Positions 29,072-38,556 of a stretch of DNA of 64,000 bases are shown in pieces. Below the pieces are notes generated by a model that saw only the letters and a program-made list of their open reading frames with translations, had not been told where the DNA came from and did not search any database. This stretch comes from Bin87 sp963668585. Its GTDB lineage: Bacteria > Chloroflexota > Dehalococcoidia > Lucifugimonadales > UBA3495. Both the position numbers and the translations under genes were made by a program. Every line of letters begins with the position of its first letter. Position 1 is the stretch's first letter. The stretch spans positions 1,364,001-1,428,000 of the forward strand of contig OY764869.1 in assembly GCA_963668585.1 (NCBI GenBank), read 5' to 3'.

Positions 29072-30361
29072 ATGAGCGCCGAGACCAAGGAAAAAACGCC
29101 GGACTACCGGAAAATACAGCGGTTCCAGCTCAGCCCACGACGCACCGGCACCCAGATGATGCTCTGCATCTACGCCACCGTGTGCACTATCCTCTGGGCC
29201 GTCCTCTGGTTCGGCGGGCCGGGCGACACCGCCGAGGAACAGCAACGCTGGCAACGCAACCTGAACATCGTAGGCATCTGCACCATGTTTGCCGTGGCCG
29301 GCAACGTCGCCACTCACTTCAAGATCGCCGTCGACATCATCCCCCTGGAGACGTGGATCTACCAGCTGGGTCGGGGCAACCTTGACTTCGTGATCCAGCC
29401 CAAGGGCAACAACGAAGTCGCCGACATGGCACGCAACCTCGAAACCCTCCGTCAGCGCTCCATCGAGGTCGTCCGGCTACAGCTGGTGGAACAACTGAGC
29501 GCCGAGCTGGAAGTCAGCAACACCCAGCTCGAGAAGCGCAACGAGGAACTCGACGAAACCATGCGGCAGCTTCGCGAAGCTCAGGACCAACTGGTGGCTC
29601 ACGAGAAGATACGCGAGATGAGCGAACTCGCCGCCGGCGTGGCCCACGAAATCAGAAACCCACTCAACATCATCAGCAACTTCGCTGCAACGTCGCAGAG
29701 CCTCATGGAAGAACTGCTCGTGACTGTGGAGCAGGAAGAACGCGACGAAGACGAGGTCGCCGAGATCAGCTCCGCACTCCGGGACAACATGAACCACATC
29801 CGGCGCAACGTGGGACGGGCCGACCGGGTACTGCACGGGATGATCAGTCTGGGCTCCAGCCACGGCACCTGGCAGGAAATCGACCTCAACCTGGTGGTGC
29901 GGCAATCCGTGCGGGCCGCCCTGGAAGCCTATGCCACCGCCAACGGTGTAGCCACGCCCGCCGCGGAAATCCGCGAAGACCCCGCGAACCCACAGTGCCT
30001 GGCCATACCCGAGGGCATGGCCCTGGCCCTCATGGCCCTGGCCCAGAACGCCTGCGACGCCACCGTCGAGGCCGACGCCGGTGTACCCATCGTAGTTTCC
30101 GTACAGGCCGGTCCGGAGGAAGCCAGCGTCACTTTCCGCGACGAAGGCTGCGGCATGACGCCGGAAATTCTCGAGAAGGCCACGACGCCCCTCTTCACCA
30201 CCAAACGCGGCGACAACCAGGGCGCCGGCCTGGGCCTGACCCACGCCGCTGAGGTTGCCCGCTCCCACGGCGGCGCCATTGTCATGACGTCAGCACCGAG
30301 ACAGGGCACTACCGTCACCATGACCGTGCGGCTGCGTCCGACGGCCGCGATGCCGAGTTAG
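29072..30361 (+). CDS. Membrane sensor histidine kinase
   Basis: 429 residues. Two N-terminal TM segments (LCIYATVCTILWAVLWFGG and IVGICTMFAVAGNVAT) have almost no extracytoplasmic loop. A HAMP-like region (LGRGNLDFVIQPKGNNEVAD) and a coiled coil (130-185) follow. The phosphoacceptor His is in ELAAGVAHEIRNPLNII, and the ATP-binding domain has NACDATVEA, DEGCGMTPEI and GAGLGLTHAAEV. No response regulator is adjacent, so the partner is elsewhere. A TPR lipoprotein starts 8 bp downstream. Confidence 0.92.
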   Translation: MSAETKEKTPDYRKIQRFQLSPRRTGTQMMLCIYATVCTILWAVLWFGGPGDTAEEQQRWQRNLNIVGICTMFAVAGNVATHFKIAVDIIPLETWIYQLGRGNLDFVIQPKGNNEVADMARNLETLRQRSIEVVRLQLVEQLSAELEVSNTQLEKRNEELDETMRQLREAQDQLVAHEKIREMSELAAGVAHEIRNPLNIISNFAATSQSLMEELLVTVEQEERDEDEVAEISSALRDNMNHIRRNVGRADRVLHGMISLGSSHGTWQEIDLNLVVRQSVRAALEAYATANGVATPAAEIREDPANPQCLAIPEGMALALMALAQNACDATVEADAGVPIVVSVQAGPEEASVTFRDEGCGMTPEILEKATTPLFTTKRGDNQGAGLGLTHAAEVARSHGGAIVMTSAPRQGTTVTMTVRLRPTAAMPS

Positions 30362-30369
30362 CTGAAGCC

Positions 30370-31053
30370 ATGAGCATGATCAAGTTTGGAAGCGCGGTGT
30401 TGACACTGATATTAGCGCTGGCATGCAGCGCCGGACCACCCACCGACGAAACCATCGACGGGCAGGAACGCCTCCCGACTCCCGACCGGGCTCGGGTCCA
30501 GGTCATCGACCCAGAGCCCCCTCCCGGCCTGATTGACCCCGCTGCGGTCGACGCCTACGAGCAAGGCTACTCCCACATGCGCGCGTCGGAGTGGTTCGCC
30601 GCAACTGCCGCCTACGACGAGGCCATCCGGGTCCAGCCCGAGGTCGCCGGACTGTACGAAGCCAGAGGTACCGCCTACATGTACGCCGGCAAGCACGACG
30701 AAGCACTCGCCGACTACAGCCACGGTGTTGAACTGGATCCAGATGACGCCGGCCTCTGGCGCCGCCGCGCCCACGCCCACACGATTGCGCCGACGCCTCG
30801 GCCTGAAATGGCCGTACAGGACGCCACTCGGGCCATCGAGCTGGAACCTGGACACCACTTCGGCTACGCCCACCGCGCGGTGGCTTACACCCAGCTACCG
30901 ACGCCGGAGTGGGAGAACGCCCTAGCCGACATGGACCAGCACATTGAACTGTTCCCAGGCCGCGACCCCGAAGCCTACAAAATGCGCGCCTGGATCCACG
31001 ACAACCTGGGGAACGCTGAGGAAGCCGAGCAAGACCGTCAACGGGCCCGCTGA
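30370..31053 (+). CDS. TPR-repeat lipoprotein
   Basis: 227 residues. The signal peptide ends in LALAC (lipobox, Cys about 19). After a Pro-rich linker come about four tetratricopeptide units (AVDAYEQGYSHMRASEWFAA, AGLYEARGTAYMYAGKHDEA and others). It is likely an outer-leaflet or periplasmic scaffold. The 8-bp spacing from the histidine kinase suggests it works with that sensor or is coexpressed with it. Confidence 0.85.
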   Translation: MSMIKFGSAVLTLILALACSAGPPTDETIDGQERLPTPDRARVQVIDPEPPPGLIDPAAVDAYEQGYSHMRASEWFAATAAYDEAIRVQPEVAGLYEARGTAYMYAGKHDEALADYSHGVELDPDDAGLWRRRAHAHTIAPTPRPEMAVQDATRAIELEPGHHFGYAHRAVAYTQLPTPEWENALADMDQHIELFPGRDPEAYKMRAWIHDNLGNAEEAEQDRQRAR

Positions 31054-31085
31054 CCGACGTCAAGGCCAGCCCGACCAGATCGCCA

Positions 31086-31260
31086 AATTGATGACACCCG
31101 GCCGTGGCGCGGAATCATCCGCCGCTGGCACAATGTAACCGTCGCCGACCAACGGCGTCGCCGGCCGCCACCGACGACGGAGCGGCCGGTTTCGTCTCCG
31201 GCGCCAGATGCCCGCATTTCGCCGCCACAGCCGCCCGGACCGCCTCGGCGGCGTTTAGGG
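31086..31260 (+). repeat. Dispersed GC-hairpin intergenic repeat, copy B
   Basis: Closely matches copy A over its first module: TTGATGACACCCGGCCGTGG, GCTGGCACAATGTAACCGTC, hairpin CCGGCCGC...GCGGCCGG (31161-31189) and CGGCGCCAGATGCCCGC. It lies just downstream of the TPR lipoprotein gene, where it could also terminate transcription. Confidence 0.75.
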
Positions 31261-31368
31261 GCCCCTCCTCCGCCACTGACAACCGTATCGGGTCTGGCGC
31301 TACCAGGCGAACCGCGTTGCCGTTGACGACATCACGGACGTGGTTGCGCAATTTCCTCAAACAGCGCG

Positions 31369-32634
31369 TCAACCTTCCTCTGACTGGCTTCGCCACGGAG
31401 CAGTTCGCGGCGGACCGGCCTTCAGGTAGGACCACGCGCCAACCAGGCATCCGACGAGCCCAATCGACCACGGAACCAGCGGACCACCGGTGACCTCCGA
31501 CATGCTGAGAAGCCCGAACGTCACCAACGGCTGGAACGGAGCGATCACGAACACTCCAGTAGCTGCAATGGCAGCGTAACTGCCCCGCCCGAAATAAACG
31601 CCCCGCGCCGCCAGGCGCACTGCGCTGGTGCCACCCAGCGCAACCGCCAGCACAAGCTCAAACACGTAAACCCCAACCGGAGAGCCTGTTACCAGCAAGG
31701 CTGCAGCAGCCACCATTACCGCGCCCGACCCCGCCAGCACGTATCGGATGGGAATTTGGTCGGCCAAGAACGCACCCGCCAGGATGGCGGCTGTCCGCAC
31801 CACGTTGGTCAGGTCCCAGCTGTTCAAAGCCCAGTCGCTTTCAAACTCGAACTGCGACGAAAGCACCAACAACGGAATTACCGTGGACGAGATGCACGCG
31901 TCGCCAATTGCCAGAAACCAGAACGCGCGAGAATGCACAGCCTCGCGCCAGGTGTATTTAGGCAGGATCACGCCGGGCTGAGGCGGCGTCCCATCCGGAT
32001 GCAGACCACGGTCTTCGGGATTGTCCCTGATCTGCCAGGCCAGCGGCATCACGACAGCCAGGGCGATGACACCCACTGCGACCGTCGACAGACGCCAACC
32101 CACGCTGGCAACCAGAGCTTCGAGTGCGGGACCGTTGGCCCAGTGCCATAGGGAAAACGCCACCATGGGTATGGCCATCGCCGTAGCCTTGCGCCGCTGG
32201 AACCAGTGGTTGAGCGTGGCTGAAGGCACCCACGAGTAGCCGACGGTCGCACCGAGGGTGAGCAGCGCGGCACTGAGGGACATCGTCCAGTTCACCGGAG
32301 AGGCTCCGGCGAGAACCAGGTACCCGACAACCACTGCCGGCAACCCGCACAGCGCCACACGCCGGGGACCGTACCGGTCGACCAGCCAGGCACCGGGCAG
32401 CGCAAGCAGTACCGGCAGGAGGCCGGAGTCAAAACCGTGGACAAAAACGAACCCGTTCCGCGTCTCGAAATCGCCCGCAACATCGCGCAGGCCGGCCGTC
32501 ATGAGGCCCCCGGCCACGTCCGGCAGGCCGCGACCGAAAACCAGAAATCCGATCAACGAGAGTATGGCCGCAATCCACCAGCCGCGGAACAGGCCATCAA
32601 AGAGACCGTAGGGATAATTCCGGTTGAGGCTCAT
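31369..32634 (-). CDS. MFS transporter
   Basis: 421 residues with about 12 hydrophobic segments. The loop 2-3 signature is recognisable as GAWLVDRYGPRRVALCG, and FQRRKATAMAI sits at the loop 4-5 position. The substrate cannot be told; monocarboxylate (oxalate/formate antiporter-like) MFS proteins look similar. Monocistronic by its surroundings. Confidence 0.85.
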   Translation of the reverse strand: MSLNRNYPYGLFDGLFRGWWIAAILSLIGFLVFGRGLPDVAGGLMTAGLRDVAGDFETRNGFVFVHGFDSGLLPVLLALPGAWLVDRYGPRRVALCGLPAVVVGYLVLAGASPVNWTMSLSAALLTLGATVGYSWVPSATLNHWFQRRKATAMAIPMVAFSLWHWANGPALEALVASVGWRLSTVAVGVIALAVVMPLAWQIRDNPEDRGLHPDGTPPQPGVILPKYTWREAVHSRAFWFLAIGDACISSTVIPLLVLSSQFEFESDWALNSWDLTNVVRTAAILAGAFLADQIPIRYVLAGSGAVMVAAAALLVTGSPVGVYVFELVLAVALGGTSAVRLAARGVYFGRGSYAAIAATGVFVIAPFQPLVTFGLLSMSEVTGGPLVPWSIGLVGCLVGAWSYLKAGPPRTAPWRSQSEEG

Positions 32635-32822
32635 TGCCGGTCGAGTCTACTGCATTGGCGTCCGGCGTAGCCGCTCCGTAATCGTGACGAACGGCGTAGG
32701 TAGTGCACACCAGGGAATCAGAACCGAACTCCGCCGCATAACCGATGACATTCGGCCGTAGCGAATCAACCCATGGCGACCATCAACTCAGGGGAATCCC
32801 CATCATGCGAGTCCTACCTTGG

Positions 32823-34280
32823 CTAAGCTTTACGCAAAATTTAGAAAAAGTATAAAGGCGGGGTGAGCTGGCCTGACCCAAATCTGACTAAAGGTCCAGC
32901 CATGCTTACCCTGCCCAATGTCATTGTAGCCGTTCTCCTTCCCTTCGCCACGCTGTGCACCAATCCGACTTGGCAGAAGGCCCAACTGCTGCTGGTGGGC
33001 ACGATCCTGACCCCGGGCCAACGCACCGTGGCCGCCGCGCTGCGCGTCATGGGCCGCAGCGACCAGCGCGACTACGCCCGCTACCACGAGGTGCTCAATC
33101 GGGCGGTGTGGTCGTCCCGTGAGGTGGCCCACATCCTCTTGATGCTCCTGCTCCAGCACCTGGACCGCGGCGACGGTCCGTTGATCTTCGGCATTGACGA
33201 GACCCTGGAACGACGTCGTGGGGCCAAGATCAGGGCGCGGGCCATCTATCGCGACCCGGTGCGTTCCAGCCGGAGCCAACTGGTCAAAGCCAGTGGGTTG
33301 CGCTGGATCTCCCTGATGTGGCTGGGACACGTCCCCTGGGCCGGTCGCCATTGGGCGCTGCCGGTGCTCACCGTGCTGGCGCCCTCGTCCCGGTACCATC
33401 AGCAACAAGGACGCCGGCACAAGAAGATCACCGACTGGGCGAGACAGATGGTCATGCAACTGCGTCGCTGGCTGCCCGAACGTCCCCTGGTGTTGGTGGG
33501 GGACAACAGCTACGCCGTGCTGGATTTGCTCCACTGCTGCCAGTCCCTCCGTGAACCCGTTACCCTGATCGCGAGACTGCGCCTGGACGCTGCCCTCTAC
33601 GCGCCAGCGCCGCCTCGTCAGCCGGGTCAGGATGGTCGGCCAGCCCTGAACGGCCCGCGGCGACCCGCGCTGAAAACGCTCCTCGACCAGGCCGACGTAA
33701 CTTGGTCCAGCGCCGAGGTAGCCTGGTACGACGGCACCATCCGCACGCTGGAACTCACGTCCCAGACGGCGGTGTGGTACCGCTCCGGCAAGCCGCCGGT
33801 ACTCCTGCGCTGGGTGCTGATCCGAGACCCCCAGGGCATCTTCGACCCCCAGGCCTTGCTGTGCACCGACCCGTCGGCGGACCCGACCCAAATCCTGGAA
33901 TGGTTTGTCCTGCGCTGGCAACTGGAAGTCACCTTTCAGGAGGTCAGGACCCACCTGGGCGTCGAGACCCAACGCCAGTGGTCGGACCTGGCCATCGCCC
34001 GCACCACGCCGGCTCTGCTGAGCCTTTTCACCTGGACCGCACTGGCCGCCCACGCCTTGCAAAAACAACACTCCATGACCCACCGCAGAGCCGCCTGGTA
34101 CGACAAACCGTCGCCGACTTTCGTGGACGCCATCGCTCTGGTGCGGCGCCACCTGTGGCTGGCGTCAGAAGGTTTCTCACTGTCGGCCGGCAACTCCGAC
34201 ACGCAGGAACTCCCCGTCGCTCTGTACCACCGACTTGTAGATTCCCTTGCTTACGCCGCTTGAAAATGCGCAAAGCCCAG
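32823..34280 (+). mobile_element. DDE-type insertion sequence copy 2 (1458 bp)
   Basis: The left end CTAAGCTTTACGCAAAAT and right end ATGCGCAAAGCCCAG are flanked by the 5-bp direct repeat CTTGG (32818-32822 and 34281-34285). It is a relative of copy 1 (17558-19013) with diverged ends, so it is not a recent duplicate. It interrupts the region upstream of a nuclease-like pseudogene. Confidence 0.9.
32902..34263 (+). CDS. IS701/DDE_5-like transposase
   Basis: 453 residues from the ATG of MLTLPNVIVAVLLPF, the same start as copy 1. An earlier in-frame start at 32863 would add 13 residues. Conserved blocks: LTPGQRTVAAALRVMG, FGIDETLERRRG, LVGDNSYAVLDLLHCC and WQLEVTFQEVRTHLGVETQ. The frame is intact, so it is potentially active. 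Confidence 0.88.
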   Translation: MLTLPNVIVAVLLPFATLCTNPTWQKAQLLLVGTILTPGQRTVAAALRVMGRSDQRDYARYHEVLNRAVWSSREVAHILLMLLLQHLDRGDGPLIFGIDETLERRRGAKIRARAIYRDPVRSSRSQLVKASGLRWISLMWLGHVPWAGRHWALPVLTVLAPSSRYHQQQGRRHKKITDWARQMVMQLRRWLPERPLVLVGDNSYAVLDLLHCCQSLREPVTLIARLRLDAALYAPAPPRQPGQDGRPALNGPRRPALKTLLDQADVTWSSAEVAWYDGTIRTLELTSQTAVWYRSGKPPVLLRWVLIRDPQGIFDPQALLCTDPSADPTQILEWFVLRWQLEVTFQEVRTHLGVETQRQWSDLAIARTTPALLSLFTWTALAAHALQKQHSMTHRRAAWYDKPSPTFVDAIALVRRHLWLASEGFSLSAGNSDTQELPVALYHRLVDSLAYAA

Positions 34281-34285
34281 CTTGG

Positions 34286-34916
34286 CCGTCCGTCGCCAAC
34301 ACCCCTACATCTGGACCACCTGGCTCCCACGCCTTCTCACCGGCGAGAACAGTTGCGAGTGGAGCGTTTGTTTCAAGGCCCACTACGTCGAATGGACCCG
34401 CCAACCCTCCGACTTCGACCAAGCCCAGTGGATGCTCGACCACACCGCCCTAGTGAACGAGCGAATCGCAAACTGGACTGTCGGCGGCTTCGACGTCGAG
34501 GCTCAAAACAGGTTTGAACTTCGCCCTAGGACGGCAACTCTGGCCGGAAGGCCGGACATCGTCGCCCACAGGGAAGATGAAGCCGTCATCGTCGACGCCA
34601 AGAAAGCGCCAGCCACACCGTTCAGGTCATGATCTACCTGTACGCCATCCCCAAGGCACTCGAGCGGTTCCGGAACGCCAAGCTCAGTGGCCAAGTTACC
34701 TACCGGGACCACACGGTCCGCATAACGGCGGACTCGGTGAATGACCAGTTCGTACAGAATTTTGGAGTCCTAATTCGTTGGCTCGCGCACGACACGCCAC
34801 CCAGGCGGACGCTGAGTCCGCAGGAGTGCCGGTTTTGTGACATCAGCAACGCCGACTGCCCGGAACGCATGAATATCAACCCCCAAGCGGCGGAAGGCAA
34901 CACCGAGGACTTCTAA
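34286..34916 (+). pseudogene. PD-(D/E)XK nuclease family protein, disrupted
   Basis: The first frame (to 34632) has YIWTTWLPRLLTGENSCEW, then the nuclease core GRPDIVAHREDEAVIVDAKK (catalytic Asp and D-x-K). A one-base indel between GACGCCAAGAAA and AGCCACACCGTT shifts the frame; the second frame continues VQVMIYLYAIPKALERF to QECRFCDISNADCPERM. The fold with a C-terminal Cys cluster recalls Cas4/RecB-like nucleases. The 5' end is displaced by the IS. With frameshift plus IS it is presumably dead. It ends four bases into the convergent gene at 34913. Confidence 0.75.
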
Positions 34917-36613
34917 ACTGAACCACCGGCCACACGAACCGCGGTGCTCGCCCCTCCGCCGATGGCACTGCCCTCAACCAGTCGGCCAAAGAACGGTTGA
35001 AATGCAAAAACACGCGTCGGGAGCTCCTGAATCCAGAAACTGAAATCGTCCCATTCTCCATCGGGCAACGGGATAGTACTCTCAATAAAATCCGGCCGTC
35101 CCTCCAGCACGACGTTTGGGTAGAGCCTCGAGATCACCGTCATGGGAACGACGATGGACCGGCGTTTGAAGTAAATCGTGCTGGCCAACTCCCGTATGGC
35201 GTTCGTTCTAGCATCGGCCAACGACGGCCGGTGCCCCTCCTCGTAGGCGAGATAGATGAGGCCCATCTCTCCAGTGGGTATTTGTTCTACCGCCTGTATC
35301 CACAGGCTCTTGACAGTTTGCAATTTCCTTTGTTTGGCAACCGGAGAATCGCTGGTCCATTTCAACAGAAACGGCAACTCTGCCTGTTCGACCACAGGGA
35401 AGAGGATATTCTCAGCAACTGCGCAAATTCCGTCGAACTCGTCCAACTCCAAGTCGGTTCCAAACACCCTCTCCAGATAATCAGGGCTGTACAAGCGAGT
35501 TGGTTCAAACTTGTGCGAGACATCAACAGGCCTCAGGTGAACGGAACCCCATTCCGTCTCCTTGTCTGCGTAGGGGGATAGAGATTTACTAACGTCACGG
35601 ACGACTTCGGCTATCTCCGCCGGCGGAAGGTCTACCATCTCCTGTGTGAATGTGATGGCAAGTTCACCGACCAAACCCAGTTCCTTGCGCTCGGCGCATA
35701 GGCGAGCGAACAACTCCCTCATGACAGAGAATTCCTTTCTCTCGTAGCCAGTAAGCGGTTGCCGGCGCTTGCACTCGATGACCACAGGAACCGGCACATC
35801 GTACAAACGCAAATCCGGCGTCTTTGTTTGGGGAGTCTCCTCTATGAAAGCCACGTCATGGCCTTTGCGAGCGAAGGACGCAGCGACCAGCAGCTCGAAA
35901 ATCCTGGCATCCGTCTCGGTACCAGGTGCTTGACAAAGCTCCTTCAGCTTCGCATCAGCGCCCTTGACCTCCTGTAGAGCCTCCAACGAAAGCCCAAGGG
36001 AGCAAATTTGCGGAATAGCCCTCGCAGCAGTGTACGTGTCCAAATACGGCTCTTTCCGAATATTATCGTCGGCGACGACGAGGTAGTTGGCGAATTTGTG
36101 AAGTGCAGGAAAACCCATGGGCCATCGTTCCCGGCCACATAGGAGCAGAGGTTGTAGGACAGCGTTCCGCTGCTCGTCGCTCACAAGCGACTGCTGGTCT
36201 AGCCACCAAGAACGGGGCACCCGTGAGAGCAGATTTTCCAAGGCCTCGGGTAGCATCTCATCAATGCTATGCGTCGGAGGTACCGTTCTTGTCGTAAGAT
36301 TCTCGCGGTGCCATCGCTGGTCAAGGTGCACGGGTTTCCCAATACGAGGATGTTCGTCTCCGTAGGGAGCCAAAGGCCCATACCTGCGCTCCAGTTCCGT
36401 CGCCACAAGATTCGCCTCTGCCCACTGTGTCGCCGCCTTTGCCCACAGAGCAAAGGCTTCTTCACGGAGACCGTTGTCCCATCCCGCCGCTTCGGATTGT
36501 CTCATTCTCTCGCTCGCCGAATGCGCGAAACTTTCAACGAGACGCGTACACTCTTCGTGTAGTGCCACAAGTTCACTATCGCTTTTGTCCCCTAGATTTG
36601 CTTCTTCAACCAT
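34913..36613 (-). CDS. Unknown large protein with PD-(D/E)XK-like nuclease domain
   Basis: 566 residues. The N-terminal 230 residues are mostly helical. At about 230-290 the pattern ARIFELLVAASFARKGHDV, then KTPDLRLYDV and PVVIECKRRQ matches a PD-(D/E)XK nuclease: Glu in the first helix, Asp of the PD motif, and E-C-K. The remaining 280 residues are unassigned. It has no signal peptide. It lies among nuclease remnants, a HEPN-like gene and IetAS, so a role in defence is plausible but is inference. Confidence 0.6.
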   Translation of the reverse strand: MVEEANLGDKSDSELVALHEECTRLVESFAHSASERMRQSEAAGWDNGLREEAFALWAKAATQWAEANLVATELERRYGPLAPYGDEHPRIGKPVHLDQRWHRENLTTRTVPPTHSIDEMLPEALENLLSRVPRSWWLDQQSLVSDEQRNAVLQPLLLCGRERWPMGFPALHKFANYLVVADDNIRKEPYLDTYTAARAIPQICSLGLSLEALQEVKGADAKLKELCQAPGTETDARIFELLVAASFARKGHDVAFIEETPQTKTPDLRLYDVPVPVVIECKRRQPLTGYERKEFSVMRELFARLCAERKELGLVGELAITFTQEMVDLPPAEIAEVVRDVSKSLSPYADKETEWGSVHLRPVDVSHKFEPTRLYSPDYLERVFGTDLELDEFDGICAVAENILFPVVEQAELPFLLKWTSDSPVAKQRKLQTVKSLWIQAVEQIPTGEMGLIYLAYEEGHRPSLADARTNAIRELASTIYFKRRSIVVPMTVISRLYPNVVLEGRPDFIESTIPLPDGEWDDFSFWIQELPTRVFAFQPFFGRLVEGSAIGGGASTAVRVAGGSV

Positions 36614-36828
36614 GCTTAATAGTTTCCTAGTTTTCGTTCCAGACAGTCAATTGTCCGAGCGTCGAGTCCCACGACGTTTGGCTACCAGCCAAAGCGACCG
36701 TTGCTATCTGGCGAGTAGTACTCCTCTGATGTTCCGAAAAACCCGGGCACAAGCATTCAATTGCTCCACATTCCATCGATTGGGCACATCCAAGTACTCA
36801 TCGAACAGAGAAACCAACGAGTTCGAGG

Positions 36829-36976
36829 TGGGCGAAGGCGTAACCTAGTTCCCGGTGAGAGGCCTCGCCCCAAAGCAGGCTCCCGTCTCCGGTGTGAAAA
36901 GTCACCTGGAGGATCCCGTCCTCCCGTTGCGCGCTAACCGTCTCGTATTTGTTCGCAGAGTCCGCCAGCGCTGTCA
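36829..36976 (-). pseudogene. Duplicated 5' fragment of the crotonase gene
   Basis: Encodes YETVSAQREDGILQVTFH and GDGSLLWGEASHRELG, nearly the same as residues 11-45 of the crotonase at 27623-28381, then stops. The similarity also covers about 95 bp upstream of the ATG, including a conserved FNLLV-stop tail of some preceding gene. Confidence 0.8.
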
Positions 36977-37084
36977 TGGCTGCCCTCCCGTAGTTTTGGG
37001 TTGCGTTTACCGTGGGCGATTCGGCCCAAGCCCAACTTTACACCAGCAGGTTGAAGACCCTCATGACCGCCTGCTCCCGGAAAC

Positions 37085-37335
37085 ATGCGGCCCGATTCAT
37101 CGGTCTCCTGCGCACCTTCGTCGAACGTTAACACGCCCAAGCACACCGCAGCCATCACCGCTTCAATGCTCGACCTCACGTCCAGCTTCCGCCGCGGGTT
37201 CGTCGAGTGGTTCCGCACCGTGTGCGGGCTCAGCCCCATCTCAACCACGATGTTCGCAATGTCCCATCCAAGCGCCAAGTAGCGCAGCATCTCAAGCTCC
37301 CGGGCAGTGAGCGGCCCACCGGAATCGAATCCGAC
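37085..37335 (-). pseudogene. LuxR-type helix-turn-helix fragment
   Basis: The frame contains LTARELEMLRYLALGWDIAN, then IVVEMGLSPHTVRNHSTNPR and RKLDVRSSIEAVMAA, the complete LuxR/FixJ DNA-binding domain. No receiver domain precedes it; the upstream sequence in this frame looks non-coding. It is the remnant of a regulator, possibly a NarL-type partner. Confidence 0.65.
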
Positions 37336-37540
37336 GGGTTCAACTCGTGGGCACTCGACCAACTCAACGACGCCATCTACGGCTACGTCGTACCCCAGTA
37401 CACCAAGACCGGGACGCTGCAGTGGGCGGAGGGCAGGGGATCCATCCTCCGCCCTTATAAATTGGGCCACACTGCAGATGCGATGATAGACCTGTTGCTG
37501 ACCAACGGCGACGCTGAACATCGACACTCCGGTGGTACGT
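37320..37540 (+). pseudogene. Unidentified coding fragment
   Basis: The plus-strand frame has consistent GC3 codon use and encodes SWALDQLNDAIYGYVVPQYT and RGSILRPYKLGHTADAMIDL. It lacks a start of its own and then loses coding character. It abuts the LuxR fragment head-to-head. Family unknown. Confidence 0.3.
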
Positions 37541-37709
37541 CTTGCCCGCAGCTTCGACATGGAACGCCATGCGGGGTTTGTCGACTGAAACGACATCAAG
37601 ATTGCCTTCAAGATTTGATGGAAGAGAGACTGAAGTTGGGAACCCGCCAGGCATGGCTAATCCTTTGCAGGGGTCGGGATCGCCGGGTGTCATGCGGCTG
37701 TTACTAACT

Positions 37710-38375
37710 TCAGTACTCGTGCCAAGCATCCCTGATGCCAATTCTCTGTTCGTGGACCCACGTGTCGAAACCTCCGAAATAGCTTGCGATCACACCGATG
37801 ATCCCTTTCAAGCGCTGCATTTCCTCTGCGTCGGGCAACTCACTCAATATCGGGTTCTGGTTCTTTCTGTCAACGGGGTACCGAAAGTTGTATGAGCCGG
37901 CGTCAATTGCGTCAAACTCCGTGATGCGCTCTTCAATGGCGCTGTAGATCGCGTTACCCTGCTCGAATGCGTCATCGGCGGCGTTCGACTCATCGTCGAG
38001 TTCAATAAGCAGCGCCTTGACCGGTCGCCATGATTGCATCAATGGGTGACCGGGCAAACTAGCGTCGGCATGCTGAGTTGGTATGTCTTGATCCGCGCCT
38101 TTCTGTTTCCGAAGTGCTTGCAAGTCAAGCATCAGTCCCTTGAGCCCGACCTCAAGATAATGGCGATAGAGAAACATGATGGGACAGGCGATGTACACCT
38201 GCTCCAGTCCCAGCAGCAAGCGGTTTGGCAGTCCATCCACCAGCAGGTCTGCTGCGTTTTTATATGAGATCGCCACCATATACCACTGGTCTTGTACAGA
38301 ATCCGCATTGCCGACGTCCCACCATTCGTTGCCAGTGATGGGTTCGTACAACTTGCTGTCGTCAAATTCCTGCAT
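37710..38375 (-). CDS. HEPN-like domain protein
   Basis: 221 residues from the ATG at 38375. AAGGAG lies 11 bp upstream, so one of two GTG codons 3-6 bp earlier may be the real start. The helical core with PIMFLYRHYLEVGLKGLMLD and later YSAIEERITEFDAIDAGSYN, FRYPVDRKNQ fits HEPN-type all-alpha proteins. The canonical RNase R-x4-6-H motif is not evident. HEPN proteins often act in toxin or defence modules; no partner gene is adjacent. The window 38376-38556 has no gene. Confidence 0.55.
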   Translation of the reverse strand: MQEFDDSKLYEPITGNEWWDVGNADSVQDQWYMVAISYKNAADLLVDGLPNRLLLGLEQVYIACPIMFLYRHYLEVGLKGLMLDLQALRKQKGADQDIPTQHADASLPGHPLMQSWRPVKALLIELDDESNAADDAFEQGNAIYSAIEERITEFDAIDAGSYNFRYPVDRKNQNPILSELPDAEEMQRLKGIIGVIASYFGGFDTWVHEQRIGIRDAWHEY

Positions 38376-38556
38376 CACCACAATCGCTCCTTCGTTGTTG
38401 CGTACGCCACCATCCACCGGAAAGATAAGTGTAGCGGCGTGCCGAAGAGGTGAGAAAGTGCTCCTGTGATTTTGTGCCAATTGATTTCCAGACAGCAAGC
38501 CGACCCCAGACCAGGATCACTCAACAGACGTTACCACCCAACGTCATCCGAGAAGA

